Positions 15,392 through 22,741 of a stretch of DNA of 23,086 nt are shown here, one piece after another. A program made the position numbers and the translations under genes. The stretch spans positions 1-23,086 of the forward strand of contig CAMCFD010000016.1 in NCBI GenBank assembly GCA_945874115.1, given 5' to 3'. The DNA is from Rickettsia typhi (GTDB lineage: Bacteria > Pseudomonadota > Alphaproteobacteria > Rickettsiales > UBA1997). Each line of letters begins with the position of its first letter. The first letter of the stretch is position 1. Under the pieces are notes generated by a model. It was not told the origin of the DNA. It worked only from the letters and a program-made list of their open reading frames with translations, and ran no database searches.

Positions 15392-16678
15392 ATGAAAAAA
15401 GAAAGAATTGCAATAATTTCTGGTTTTAGATCGCCAATGGGAAAGGCGGGCGGCGTTTTAAAGAACGTGTCTGCAAGCGATTTGGGAGCGAGAATTTTAA
15501 AAGAAGTTGTGATCAGAAGTGGAGTTGATGTTCAAAAAATTGACGAAGTGATAATTGGCAACGTGGCTCAACCAGCCGATTCGGCCAATATTGCGCGAGT
15601 GATTGCGCTTAAAGCGGGATTGCCAGAAAAAATTCCGGCGTTTACTGTTCACAGAAATTGTGCATCGGGAATGGAGGCGATGACAACCGCGGCTTGTAAA
15701 ATTAGAAATGGCGAGGCTGAAATTATAGTTGCTGGCGGCGTTGAATCGATGAGCAACATCCCGCTTTTTTATGGCAAAAAAATGACCGAACTTTTCGGCA
15801 ATTTATTCAAAGCCAAAACTTTGTCACAAAGATTGTCAGTTTTGTCAACATTTCGCCTACATTTCTTAAAGCCAATTATCGGCATTCAACAAGGCTTGAC
15901 CGATCCAATTTCGGGCTTGATTATGGGTTGCACCGCAGAAAATGTCGCGCGTGATTTTAAAATTACGAGAAAAGAGCAAGACGACTTTTCTTTAGAAAGC
16001 CACAAACGCGCAGCTGAGGCGATTTCGAGCGGAATTTTTTCTCAAGAAATTATTCCCGTTTTTGACAATAAAGACAAGATGATCGAAGAAGACGAAGGTG
16101 TTCGCAAAAACCAAAAAACCGAAGATTTGGCGAAATTAAAGCCATATTTCGAAAGAAACACGGGAACAGTAACGGTTGGAAATTCTTCTCAGATCACTGA
16201 CGGAGCGGCTTTCGCGGTGTTGATGACCGAGTCAAAAGCTAAAGAGCTTGGCCTTGAGGTTTTGGGATATTTGGTCGATTATTCCTACGCCGGATTAGAG
16301 CCTGAGAAAATGGGGCTTGGTCCGGTTTATGCAACCGCAAAAATGTTCGATAAAAACGGATTTAGCCTTGACGATATGGAATTAATCGAGTTAAATGAAG
16401 CCTTCGCGGCGCAAGTTATTGGCTGTGAACGCGCTTTTGCGTCGGAAGAATTCGCGAAAGAAAAACTTGGACGAAGCAAGGCGATGGGCGTTATTAGCCG
16501 CGACAAGCTAAACGTTAGCGGTGGTGGAATTGCTCTTGGTCACCCTGTCGGAATGACGGGAGCGCGAATCATAATCCATTTACTTCGCGAGTTAAAAAGA
16601 CGCGGCAAAAATCGCGGACTTGCAACACTTTGCATTGGCGGCGGACAAGGCGGCGCTGTTATGGTTGAGGTTGAATAG
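15392..16678 (+). CDS. Thiolase (acetyl-CoA acetyltransferase / 3-ketoacyl-CoA thiolase)
   Basis: This 428-residue thiolase either condenses two acetyl-CoA or cleaves 3-ketoacyl-CoA. The catalytic set is complete: nucleophile Cys90 in HRNCASGMEAM, the NEAFAAQ motif, His384 in GHPVGMTGARI and Cys414 in CIGGGQGGA. It is longer than the typical 390-residue acetoacetyl-CoA thiolase because of a longer loop domain (about residues 125-175, containing GLTDPISGLIMG). That length is closer to FadI-type or long thiolases, so the substrate range cannot be set. No Shine-Dalgarno is at normal distance; AAGGA lies 19 bases from the ATG. It stands alone between a divergent phosphatase gene and frr. Confidence 0.9.
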   Translation: MKKERIAIISGFRSPMGKAGGVLKNVSASDLGARILKEVVIRSGVDVQKIDEVIIGNVAQPADSANIARVIALKAGLPEKIPAFTVHRNCASGMEAMTTAACKIRNGEAEIIVAGGVESMSNIPLFYGKKMTELFGNLFKAKTLSQRLSVLSTFRLHFLKPIIGIQQGLTDPISGLIMGCTAENVARDFKITRKEQDDFSLESHKRAAEAISSGIFSQEIIPVFDNKDKMIEEDEGVRKNQKTEDLAKLKPYFERNTGTVTVGNSSQITDGAAFAVLMTESKAKELGLEVLGYLVDYSYAGLEPEKMGLGPVYATAKMFDKNGFSLDDMELIELNEAFAAQVIGCERAFASEEFAKEKLGRSKAMGVISRDKLNVSGGGIALGHPVGMTGARIIIHLLRELKRRGKNRGLATLCIGGGQGGAVMVEVE

Positions 16679-16704
16679 TTCGATGCTTGGTCTTGGCAAA
16701 ATGA

Positions 16705-16717
16705 CGACAAATTGTCG
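16705..16717. repeat. Short inverted repeat between thiolase gene and frr
   Basis: CGACAA-A-TTGTCG has perfect 6-bp arms with a one-base centre. It lies 27 bases after the thiolase stop and about 97 bases before frr. It could be an operator for the frr cluster, but a chance origin cannot be excluded. Confidence 0.3.
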
Positions 16718-16814
16718 AGAATATAAAATTGTATTCTATGTGCCAGATTATTTTTAGAGGCGCGGATTAAAAAATTACTTCTGAAATTGAAATTATTAAT
16801 AACAAAACAAAACT

Positions 16815-17366
16815 ATGATAAACGAACTAACAAATAAAGCGAAAGGTAAAATGGACGACACGATGGCGTCGTTAAAGCGCGATCTTGATTCAATTTCGAC
16901 GGGAAGGGCAAATCCATCTTTGCTTGACACAATTCGAGCTGAAGTTTATGGCGCGATGATGCCGCTTTCGCAAGTTGCGACGGTTTCGGTTTCTGATTCT
17001 TCGACGCTTGCAATTCAAGTTTGGGACAAAGGAAATGTTAAAGCGGTTGAGAAGGGAATTATCAACTCGAATTTGGGTTTTAATCCATCAATCGACGGTC
17101 AATTAGTGAGAATTTCTATCCCGAAACTTAGCGAAGAAAGACGCAAAGAATTAGTAAAATTGGCGAAAAAATATGGCGAAGATAAAAAAATCGCGATTCG
17201 CAACGTAAGACGTGACATTTTGGACGATTTTAAAAAGCACGAAAAAGAACTCGGAAAAGACTCTGCGCATTCTTTTAACGAAATTATCCAAAAAATTACT
17301 GATGAATTTGTCAAAAAAATTGACGATGCAATTATCGCAAAAGAAAAAGATTTGATGAAGGTTTAA
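16815..17366 (+). CDS. frr: Ribosome recycling factor
   Basis: RRF splits post-termination ribosomes together with EF-G. The 183-residue length is typical (about 185). Family features are the N-terminal helix with LKRDLDSISTGRANPSLLDTI, the beta domain with VYGAMMPLSQVATVSV and IQVWDKGNVKAVEKGI, the segment SNLGFNPSIDGQLVRISIPKLSEERRKEL across the hinge, and the C-terminal helix with IRNVRRDILDDFKK. The usual upstream partners pyrH and tsf are absent; a thiolase precedes it after 136 bases. The stop TAA directly abuts the uppS ATG, so frr, uppS and cdsA form a coupled operon. Confidence 0.98.
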   Translation: MINELTNKAKGKMDDTMASLKRDLDSISTGRANPSLLDTIRAEVYGAMMPLSQVATVSVSDSSTLAIQVWDKGNVKAVEKGIINSNLGFNPSIDGQLVRISIPKLSEERRKELVKLAKKYGEDKKIAIRNVRRDILDDFKKHEKELGKDSAHSFNEIIQKITDEFVKKIDDAIIAKEKDLMKV

Positions 17367-18107
17367 ATGAACTTCTTCAAAAAGAAAAAGCCAATCGAGA
17401 CCATTGATTTCAAAGCGCCCGCTCATATTGCTGTCATTATGGACGGAAATTATCGCTGGTCGAAATCAAAAAATTTGCCGCTAAAAATTGGTCATAAAAA
17501 AGGCACTGAAAATATCGAAAAAATTATCGATGCTTCAATCGAATTTGGAACAAAATATCTTACAATTTACGCATTTTCTTCCGAAAATTGGAATCGTCCG
17601 AAAGACGAAGTTGAATATTTGTTGGCGCTTCTCGACGAATATCTCGACAAAGAAATAAAATCTTTGATGGCAAAAGGTGTTCGAATTTTAATTTCAGGAA
17701 ATTTAACCAGATTATCTCAGAAAACTCGCGACAAAATTAAAGAAATTGAAGAGGCGACCGCAAAAAACGAGAAATTTACGCTTAACGTGGCTTTTAGTTA
17801 TGGCGCGCGCCAAGAAATTGTCGATGCTATAAAGAAAATTGCGCTTGAAGTTACTGAAAATCCCAGTAGAATTGACGAAATTGACGAAGGATTGGTCGCG
17901 AAAAATTTATATCAACCGCAAGTTCCTGATCCAGATTTAATGATTAGAACCGCGGGAGACGTTCGAATTAGCAATTTTTTGTTGTGGCAAAGCGCTTATA
18001 CCGAATTTTATTTTACTGATATTTTATGGCCAGATTTTTCTAAAGATGATCTGAAAAAAGCCATAATTGATTTTAACCAAAGAATAAGGAAATATGGAAA
18101 AAGATAA
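17367..18107 (+). CDS. uppS: Undecaprenyl diphosphate synthase (cis-prenyltransferase)
   Basis: UppS adds eight isopentenyl units in cis to farnesyl diphosphate, making the lipid carrier for peptidoglycan and O-antigen. The 246-residue protein has the usual length. Conserved elements are VIMDGN with Asp26, GHKKG with His43, YAFSSENWNRP, SYGARQEIVDA, PDPDLMIRT, RISNFLLWQ and TEFYFTDILWPDF. Two changes stand out. Gly29 of the otherwise invariant MDGNGRW motif is Tyr (MDGNYRW), and the usual GGE before RISNF reads AGD. Catalytic Asp26 and the arginines remain, so activity is expected. It abuts frr and its end overlaps cdsA by 14 bases. Confidence 0.96.
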   Translation: MNFFKKKKPIETIDFKAPAHIAVIMDGNYRWSKSKNLPLKIGHKKGTENIEKIIDASIEFGTKYLTIYAFSSENWNRPKDEVEYLLALLDEYLDKEIKSLMAKGVRILISGNLTRLSQKTRDKIKEIEEATAKNEKFTLNVAFSYGARQEIVDAIKKIALEVTENPSRIDEIDEGLVAKNLYQPQVPDPDLMIRTAGDVRISNFLLWQSAYTEFYFTDILWPDFSKDDLKKAIIDFNQRIRKYGKR

Positions 18108-18861
18108 ATTTACGAAAATTGCGGCCGTTGCCAAAGATATTGTTTGCAGAATTCTTATTGATTTAGAAAATCTCGTGAAATTTTTGTCGCAAAAACTTGC
18201 AAAAGTCGACGTTTCTGACGGAAATTTAAAAAAGAGAATCATAAGTTCGCTAATTATGATTCCGTTTGCTTTTTATGCGATTTATTTTTCGAAAGAGTTG
18301 TTTTTATTTTTCGGAATTGCGATTGCGATTTTAATGGTTTATGAATGGGTCGACATCAGCAAAAGAATGGGCGATCAAACAAAATGGCGCGTTATCGGCT
18401 TTCTTTACATTTTAATCCCGATTTATTGCGTCATCAGACTTCGTTTTATCGATTCTGACATCGTGTTTTGGATGTTTTTGATCATCTGGACAACCGATAT
18501 TTCGGCTTATTTTGTTGGAAAAATCGTCGGCGGAAAAAAACTTGCGCCAAGCATTAGTCCCGGAAAAACTTGGTCTGGAATGTATGGCGCGCTTGCGGCT
18601 TGCGCCTGTCTTGGCTTGGTGAGTTCTTTGATGTTCACTGGTGGCGCGCTGTTTTTTATGTTTATCGCGGTTATTATTTCTTTGGTAGAACAGGCCAGCG
18701 ACTTGGTTGAGTCGAAATTTAAGCGCATTTTTGGCGTAAAAGATTCTGGAAACATAATCCCCGGTCATGGCGGAGTTTTAGACAGAATTGACGGCATGAT
18801 GCTTGTTGCGCCATTTTTGTTAATTTTGGTCAATATTTTTCCAAGACAATTCGGATTATAA
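18094..18861 (+). CDS. cdsA: Phosphatidate cytidylyltransferase
   Basis: CdsA makes CDP-diacylglycerol from phosphatidate and CTP in the inner membrane, the entry to phospholipid synthesis. The 255-residue protein has several hydrophobic helices after LKKRIISSLIMIPFAF. The family signature near the C terminus is SKFKRIFGVKDSGNIIPGHG followed by GVLDRIDG. SPGKTWSGMYGA is the other conserved loop. About 44 polar residues precede the usual family N terminus; an ATG with AAGGA a few bases upstream supports this longer start. It overlaps uppS by 14 bases and is the last gene of the frr operon; dxr and rseP, its common downstream partners, are not here. Confidence 0.95.
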   Translation: MEKDKFTKIAAVAKDIVCRILIDLENLVKFLSQKLAKVDVSDGNLKKRIISSLIMIPFAFYAIYFSKELFLFFGIAIAILMVYEWVDISKRMGDQTKWRVIGFLYILIPIYCVIRLRFIDSDIVFWMFLIIWTTDISAYFVGKIVGGKKLAPSISPGKTWSGMYGALAACACLGLVSSLMFTGGALFFMFIAVIISLVEQASDLVESKFKRIFGVKDSGNIIPGHGGVLDRIDGMMLVAPFLLILVNIFPRQFGL

Positions 18862-18867
18862 TTTATC

Positions 18868-18900
18868 GGCTTGAAGCGTTGATTTTAGGCGCTTCAAGCC
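18868..18900 (+). terminator. Hairpin after cdsA
   Basis: GGCTTGAAGCG (18868-18878) pairs perfectly with CGCTTCAAGCC (18890-18900) around an 11-base loop, just after the cdsA stop. No T run follows directly. It may act as a terminator or as a 3' stabilising stem for the frr-uppS-cdsA message. Confidence 0.55.
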
Positions 18901-18992
18901 ATAAATTTACTTTATAATATCTCCCTTTCGCAATTTCTTTTTTTTAGCCCCATAATTGTAATATTTTGCAACATTATTTTTAGCGATAAAAG

Positions 18993-19020
18993 TTGACTTT
19001 TGTGCTTATTTCTCTATAAT
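18993..19020 (+). promoter_or_regulatory. ppdK promoter
   Basis: TTGACT (18993-18998) and TATAAT (19015-19020) are 16 bases apart, very close to the sigma-70 consensus. A second TATAAT is at 19027-19032. Transcription would start near 19027, right at the edge of the 19030-19115 inverted repeat, giving a leader of about 129 bases. Confidence 0.65.
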
Positions 19021-19029
19021 TTCGGCTAT

Positions 19030-19115
19030 AATACCATTTCCCACTAATAATTAACCGTTTATGTGTCTAAAATTATTTGGCCAAAAAAGGCTAATTATTA
19101 GTGGAAAGTGGTATT
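19030..19115 (+). repeat. 86-base inverted repeat in the ppdK leader
   Basis: Two 24-base arms (19030-19053 and 19092-19115) pair at 22 positions, with one further G-U pair and one mismatch. The conserved inner arm is CCACTAATAATTA. The 38-base centre has no strong structure. The arms resemble terminal inverted repeats of a MITE-like element. Equally, the RNA would form a long hairpin at the 5' end of the ppdK message. Confidence 0.7.
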
Positions 19116-19155
19116 AATGCGATTTTATTCTGATTTTTAAGCAAACTTTTAAACA

Positions 19156-21816
19156 ATGACTAAGCAAAAATTCGTATATTCATTTGGTGATGGCAAGTCT
19201 GAGGGCGATTCTTCGATGAAGAACCTTCTTGGCGGGAAGGGCGCAAATTTGGCCGAGATGTCGAATATGGGATTGCCTGTGCCTCTAGGGTTTACGATTA
19301 CGACTGAAGTTTGCGATGTCTATTATAAAAATAACAAAAACTTCCCCGATTCTTTGAAAGATGAAGTGAATAAAGCACTTGCGCATATTGAGAATAAACT
19401 TGGCGCGAAATTTGGTGACGAAAAAAATCCCCTGCTTTTTTCAGTTCGTTCGGGCGCTAGAGCGTCAATGCCGGGAATGATGGATACGGTTTTGAATTTG
19501 GGTTTGAATGACAAGACGGTTCTTGGTTTGGCGGCGAAATCTGGCAATGCGCGTTTTGCTTGGGATTCTTACAGACGCTTTATCCAAATGTATTCTGATG
19601 TTGTGCTTGAGCTTGATCGCTATAATTTTGAAGTGATTTTGGATGAGAAAAAACACGAACTTGGCGCTAAGCTTGATACCGATTTAACCGCTGAAAACCT
19701 TGAAGAAATTGCTAATTTATTTAAGGCAAAAGTTAAGGAAGATACGGGTAAAGAATTTCCGCAAGATGCGCAAGAACAGCTTTGGGGCGCAATTCGCGCG
19801 GTGTTTGCTTCTTGGATGAATGAGCGCGCAATCACTTATCGTCATCTTAATAATGTGCCTGCAAGCTGGGGCACGGCGGTGAATGTGCAGTCGATGGTGT
19901 TTGGTAATATGGGCGATGATTCGGCGACGGGTGTGGCGTTTACGCGCAATCCATCAAACGGCGAGAAAGCTTTATATGGCGAGTTTTTGATTAATGCGCA
20001 AGGTGAAGATGTGGTTGCGGGCATTAGAACTCCGCAATCAATTACTAATGCGGGCAAGGCGCAGCTTGGTTCTACGCTGCCTTCAATGGAAGAAGCGATG
20101 CCTGAAGTTTTTGCTGAGTTTTTAAAGATTTATCAAAAGCTTGAATCGCATTATCGCGATATGCAAGATATTGAATTTACGGTGCAAGATAAAAAATTGT
20201 GGATGCTACAAACCCGCAACGGTAAACGCACGGCGCATGCTGCTGTAAAAATTGCAGTTGATATGGTGAAGGAAGGTTTGATTGATAAAAAAGAAGCGAT
20301 TAAAAGAATTGAACCGGAAAGTTTAGATCAACTTTTGCACCCAACTTTAGACCCAAAAGCAAAAGTTAATGTGATTGCAAAAGGCTTGCCGGCGTCTCCT
20401 GGTGCGGCTTCAGGCATTGTGGTGTTTTCGAGTGCTGATGCTGAAAAAAGAACTGAGCAAGGCGAAAAAGTAATTTTGGTGAGAGTTGAAACCAGCCCTG
20501 AAGACATTAAAGGAATGCATGTTTCGCAAGGAATTTTAACCGCTAGAGGCGGCATGACATCGCACGCGGCTGTTGTTGCAAGAGGCATGGGAACGCCTTG
20601 TGTTTCTGGCGCGATGGGATTGCATGTTGAACATAATTCAAAATTTTTCACGGCCAATGGCGTGAAAGTGAAAGAGGGCGAAACCATTACTATCAACGGT
20701 TCAACTGGTGATGTAATTTTGGGTGTAGTGCCAACTTTAAAGCCAAATTTATCTGGTGATTTTGAAGAATTAATGACTTGGGCTGATGAAATTAGAACGC
20801 TTAGAGTGCGCACCAACGCCGAAACTCCGCTAGATTGCCAAACCGCGCGCGACTTTGGTGCTGAAGGAATTGGCCTATGCCGCACCGAGCACATGTTTTT
20901 TAGCGAAGACCGCATTATTTCGGTTCGTGAAATGATTTTAGCTGAAGATGTGAAGGGTCGCAAAAAAGCCTTGGCGAAATTATTGCCGATGCAGCGCAAA
21001 GATTTTGTCGAGATTTTTAAAATTATGGCGGGATTACCCGTTACTATCCGCTTGCTTGATCCTCCTTTACATGAATTTTTGCCGCACAAAGAAAGCGAAA
21101 TCGCCGAAGTGGCGAAGGCCGTGGGCGTTGATGTTAGCTATGTAAAATATCGCATGAGCCAATTGCAAGAACAAAACCCGATGTTAGGGCACCGCGGTTG
21201 TAGGCTTGGAATTTCATACCCAGAAATTTATGAAATGCAAGCGCGCGCCATTTTTGAAGCGGCTTCGATCGTTAAAAAAGAAACCGGTAAGGATGTGTTG
21301 CTTGAGGTGATGGTGCCGCTTGTTATGACTAAAAAAGAGCTTGAGATTTTGAAAAAATTAATTGTTGCAACTGAAAAATCGGTGCAAATTGAGCAAAATG
21401 TTGAGTTAAAATATATGGTTGGAACCATGATCGAGCTGCCTCGCGCGGCTTTGATGGCGGATGATATTGCGAAAGAAGCCGAGTTTTTCAGCTTTGGCAC
21501 GAATGATTTAACGCAGACTACACTAGGGCTTAGCCGTGATGATTCTTCGAACTTTTTGGGGCATTATCAAAAAGCGGGCATTTTGGAGAAGGATCCGTTT
21601 GCCGAGCTTGATGTGGAAGGTGTTGGCCAGTTGATTAAGATTGCGGTTGAGAAAGGCAAGGCGACGCGCCCTGATATTAAGCTGGGGATTTGTGGCGAGC
21701 ATGGGGGGAATCCGAATTCGATTTATTTCTGTCATAAGGTGGGGTTGAATTATGTTTCTTGTAGTCCGTATAGGGTTCCTATAGCTAGACTCGCAGCGGC
21801 TCGGGCGGGGTTGTAG
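19156..21816 (+). CDS. ppdK: Pyruvate, phosphate dikinase
   Basis: PPDK interconverts ATP, phosphate and pyruvate with AMP, pyrophosphate and phosphoenolpyruvate. In reduced alphaproteobacteria it can serve gluconeogenesis or pyrophosphate-based ATP formation. The 886-residue protein is complete. The ATP-grasp part shows GGKGANLAEM and SVRSGARASMPGMMDTVLNL. The swivelling domain has the phosphorylated His470 in GGMTSHAAVVARGMGTPCVSG. The C-terminal PEP barrel has EGIGLCRTEHMF, RLLDPPLHEFLPH, GHRGCRLGI, MIELPRAAL, SFGTNDLTQTTLG and the catalytic Cys846 in ICGEHGGNP. No Shine-Dalgarno is visible. Only two bases separate its TAG from the next gene, which is of different composition. Confidence 0.98.
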   Translation: MTKQKFVYSFGDGKSEGDSSMKNLLGGKGANLAEMSNMGLPVPLGFTITTEVCDVYYKNNKNFPDSLKDEVNKALAHIENKLGAKFGDEKNPLLFSVRSGARASMPGMMDTVLNLGLNDKTVLGLAAKSGNARFAWDSYRRFIQMYSDVVLELDRYNFEVILDEKKHELGAKLDTDLTAENLEEIANLFKAKVKEDTGKEFPQDAQEQLWGAIRAVFASWMNERAITYRHLNNVPASWGTAVNVQSMVFGNMGDDSATGVAFTRNPSNGEKALYGEFLINAQGEDVVAGIRTPQSITNAGKAQLGSTLPSMEEAMPEVFAEFLKIYQKLESHYRDMQDIEFTVQDKKLWMLQTRNGKRTAHAAVKIAVDMVKEGLIDKKEAIKRIEPESLDQLLHPTLDPKAKVNVIAKGLPASPGAASGIVVFSSADAEKRTEQGEKVILVRVETSPEDIKGMHVSQGILTARGGMTSHAAVVARGMGTPCVSGAMGLHVEHNSKFFTANGVKVKEGETITINGSTGDVILGVVPTLKPNLSGDFEELMTWADEIRTLRVRTNAETPLDCQTARDFGAEGIGLCRTEHMFFSEDRIISVREMILAEDVKGRKKALAKLLPMQRKDFVEIFKIMAGLPVTIRLLDPPLHEFLPHKESEIAEVAKAVGVDVSYVKYRMSQLQEQNPMLGHRGCRLGISYPEIYEMQARAIFEAASIVKKETGKDVLLEVMVPLVMTKKELEILKKLIVATEKSVQIEQNVELKYMVGTMIELPRAALMADDIAKEAEFFSFGTNDLTQTTLGLSRDDSSNFLGHYQKAGILEKDPFAELDVEGVGQLIKIAVEKGKATRPDIKLGICGEHGGNPNSIYFCHKVGLNYVSCSPYRVPIARLAAARAGL

Positions 21817-21818
21817 TT

Positions 21819-22475
21819 ATGTTGGAGTGGATTTCTAAATTTATTGAAATTTTTATATCTAGTAAGTTAGTGAGGATGCCGGTGGTAATAATTTTTTCTG
21901 TATTAATAACGGCATCCATGTTTTTATTTATTCCTGATTTAAATAGTCAGTGGAAAACTTTTTTTCCACATTTAGAAATAATTCCATGGTTATGTATTGT
22001 ATTTTTCTTAAGTTTATTAATTTGCAGATTAATAAACTTTGTTTATAAAAAAATTTCATATAACGCTTTAACTGATAAAAGCTGTTTAATTAAAATTACT
22101 ACAATTCCCTATCAATGTTTTTGGTCTTGCACTTTACAAAAAGATGGTAAGTTGCAACTTGAAATAATAATAGATTTTAATGCCCTTAATACATCTCCGA
22201 ACCCTTTAAGGTTTTTAAATTATCAAATATTACCTCCTAAATATTCTTCTAAAATATCTTGGCCTATTATACTTCCTTCAATAAAGAAAATAGGAACTCA
22301 TTTTTCTGAGCCAGACTTGCCAATTTTATCAAATTTTCCCACTAAATGCAGAATCAATGCATTTATTGAGATGGACAAAAAACCAAAAATAGATTTTTTA
22401 GATGTGACTTTTAAAATTACTGATGAGACGGGATATGTCCATAATCTAAAAGCGCGTTGTAAAAAAATTGGTTAA
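21819..22475 (+). CDS. Two-TM membrane protein, possibly superinfection-exclusion (SieB)-like
   Basis: This 218-residue protein starts with an amphipathic stretch (MLEWISKFIEIFISSKLV). It then has two transmembrane segments (about 21-37, VVIIFSVLITASMFLFI, and 55-73, IPWLCIVFFLSLLICRLIN) joined by PDLNSQWKTFFPHL. A soluble, probably cytoplasmic domain of about 145 residues follows. This order, with a proline-aspartate just after TM1, resembles SieB-family proteins, which abort phage infection. The match is architectural and I see no diagnostic motif. The soluble part has beta-like segments and four cysteines. Arginine is coded mostly by AGA/AGG and CGC is absent, unlike the housekeeping genes, which suggests acquisition. 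It follows ppdK after two bases and precedes a DNA methyltransferase gene. Confidence 0.7.
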   Translation: MLEWISKFIEIFISSKLVRMPVVIIFSVLITASMFLFIPDLNSQWKTFFPHLEIIPWLCIVFFLSLLICRLINFVYKKISYNALTDKSCLIKITTIPYQCFWSCTLQKDGKLQLEIIIDFNALNTSPNPLRFLNYQILPPKYSSKISWPIILPSIKKIGTHFSEPDLPILSNFPTKCRINAFIEMDKKPKIDFLDVTFKITDETGYVHNLKARCKKIG

Positions 22476-22481
22476 CTAGTC

Positions 22482-22497
22482 CAGGTTTGTAAACCTG
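22482..22497. repeat. Perfect palindrome with adjoining dispersed repeat
   Basis: CAGGTTT-GT-AAACCTG has 7-bp arms, seven bases after the preceding stop codon. It could terminate transcription (no T run) or be the end of a small palindromic repeat that continues into 22498-22521. Confidence 0.5.
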
Positions 22498-22521
22498 TCC
22501 TCACTTTCATGTCAACTATAA
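22498..22521. repeat. Dispersed short repeat, copy 2
   Basis: It matches 1122-1145 at 21 of 24 positions, sharing the core ACTTTCATGTC. Here it directly follows the palindrome at 22482-22497, which copy 1 lacks. Confidence 0.45.
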
Positions 22522-22689
22522 ACAACCGTAAAGTTGAAGTTTTACATTCCTGCAAGAAATGACTTGCCTGAAAGTTAACCTAAAATCATGTATTTATATA
22601 GTAACAGTAAATAATAATTTTACACAAATTTTAATCCAGATAATTGTTGAATATTTGTAAGTATTATTTTAATCTTAACAAGAGCCTTT

Positions 22690-22695
22690 TATAAT
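22690..22695 (+). promoter_or_regulatory. Possible -10 element of the methyltransferase gene
   Basis: TATAAT lies 46 bases before the methyltransferase ATG. No good -35 box is seen at the right distance, so the promoter may be activator-dependent or the match may be chance in A/T-rich DNA. Confidence 0.3.
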
Positions 22696-22741
22696 TATTT
22701 AGCTTTAAACCACAATATCTAACCCACAAAAAATAAAAGCC

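Noticed and set aside
20328..21089. A 253-residue minus-strand open frame
   Set aside because: It lies wholly antisense to the catalytic core of ppdK, whose protein motifs are intact, so the frame is a codon-bias shadow.
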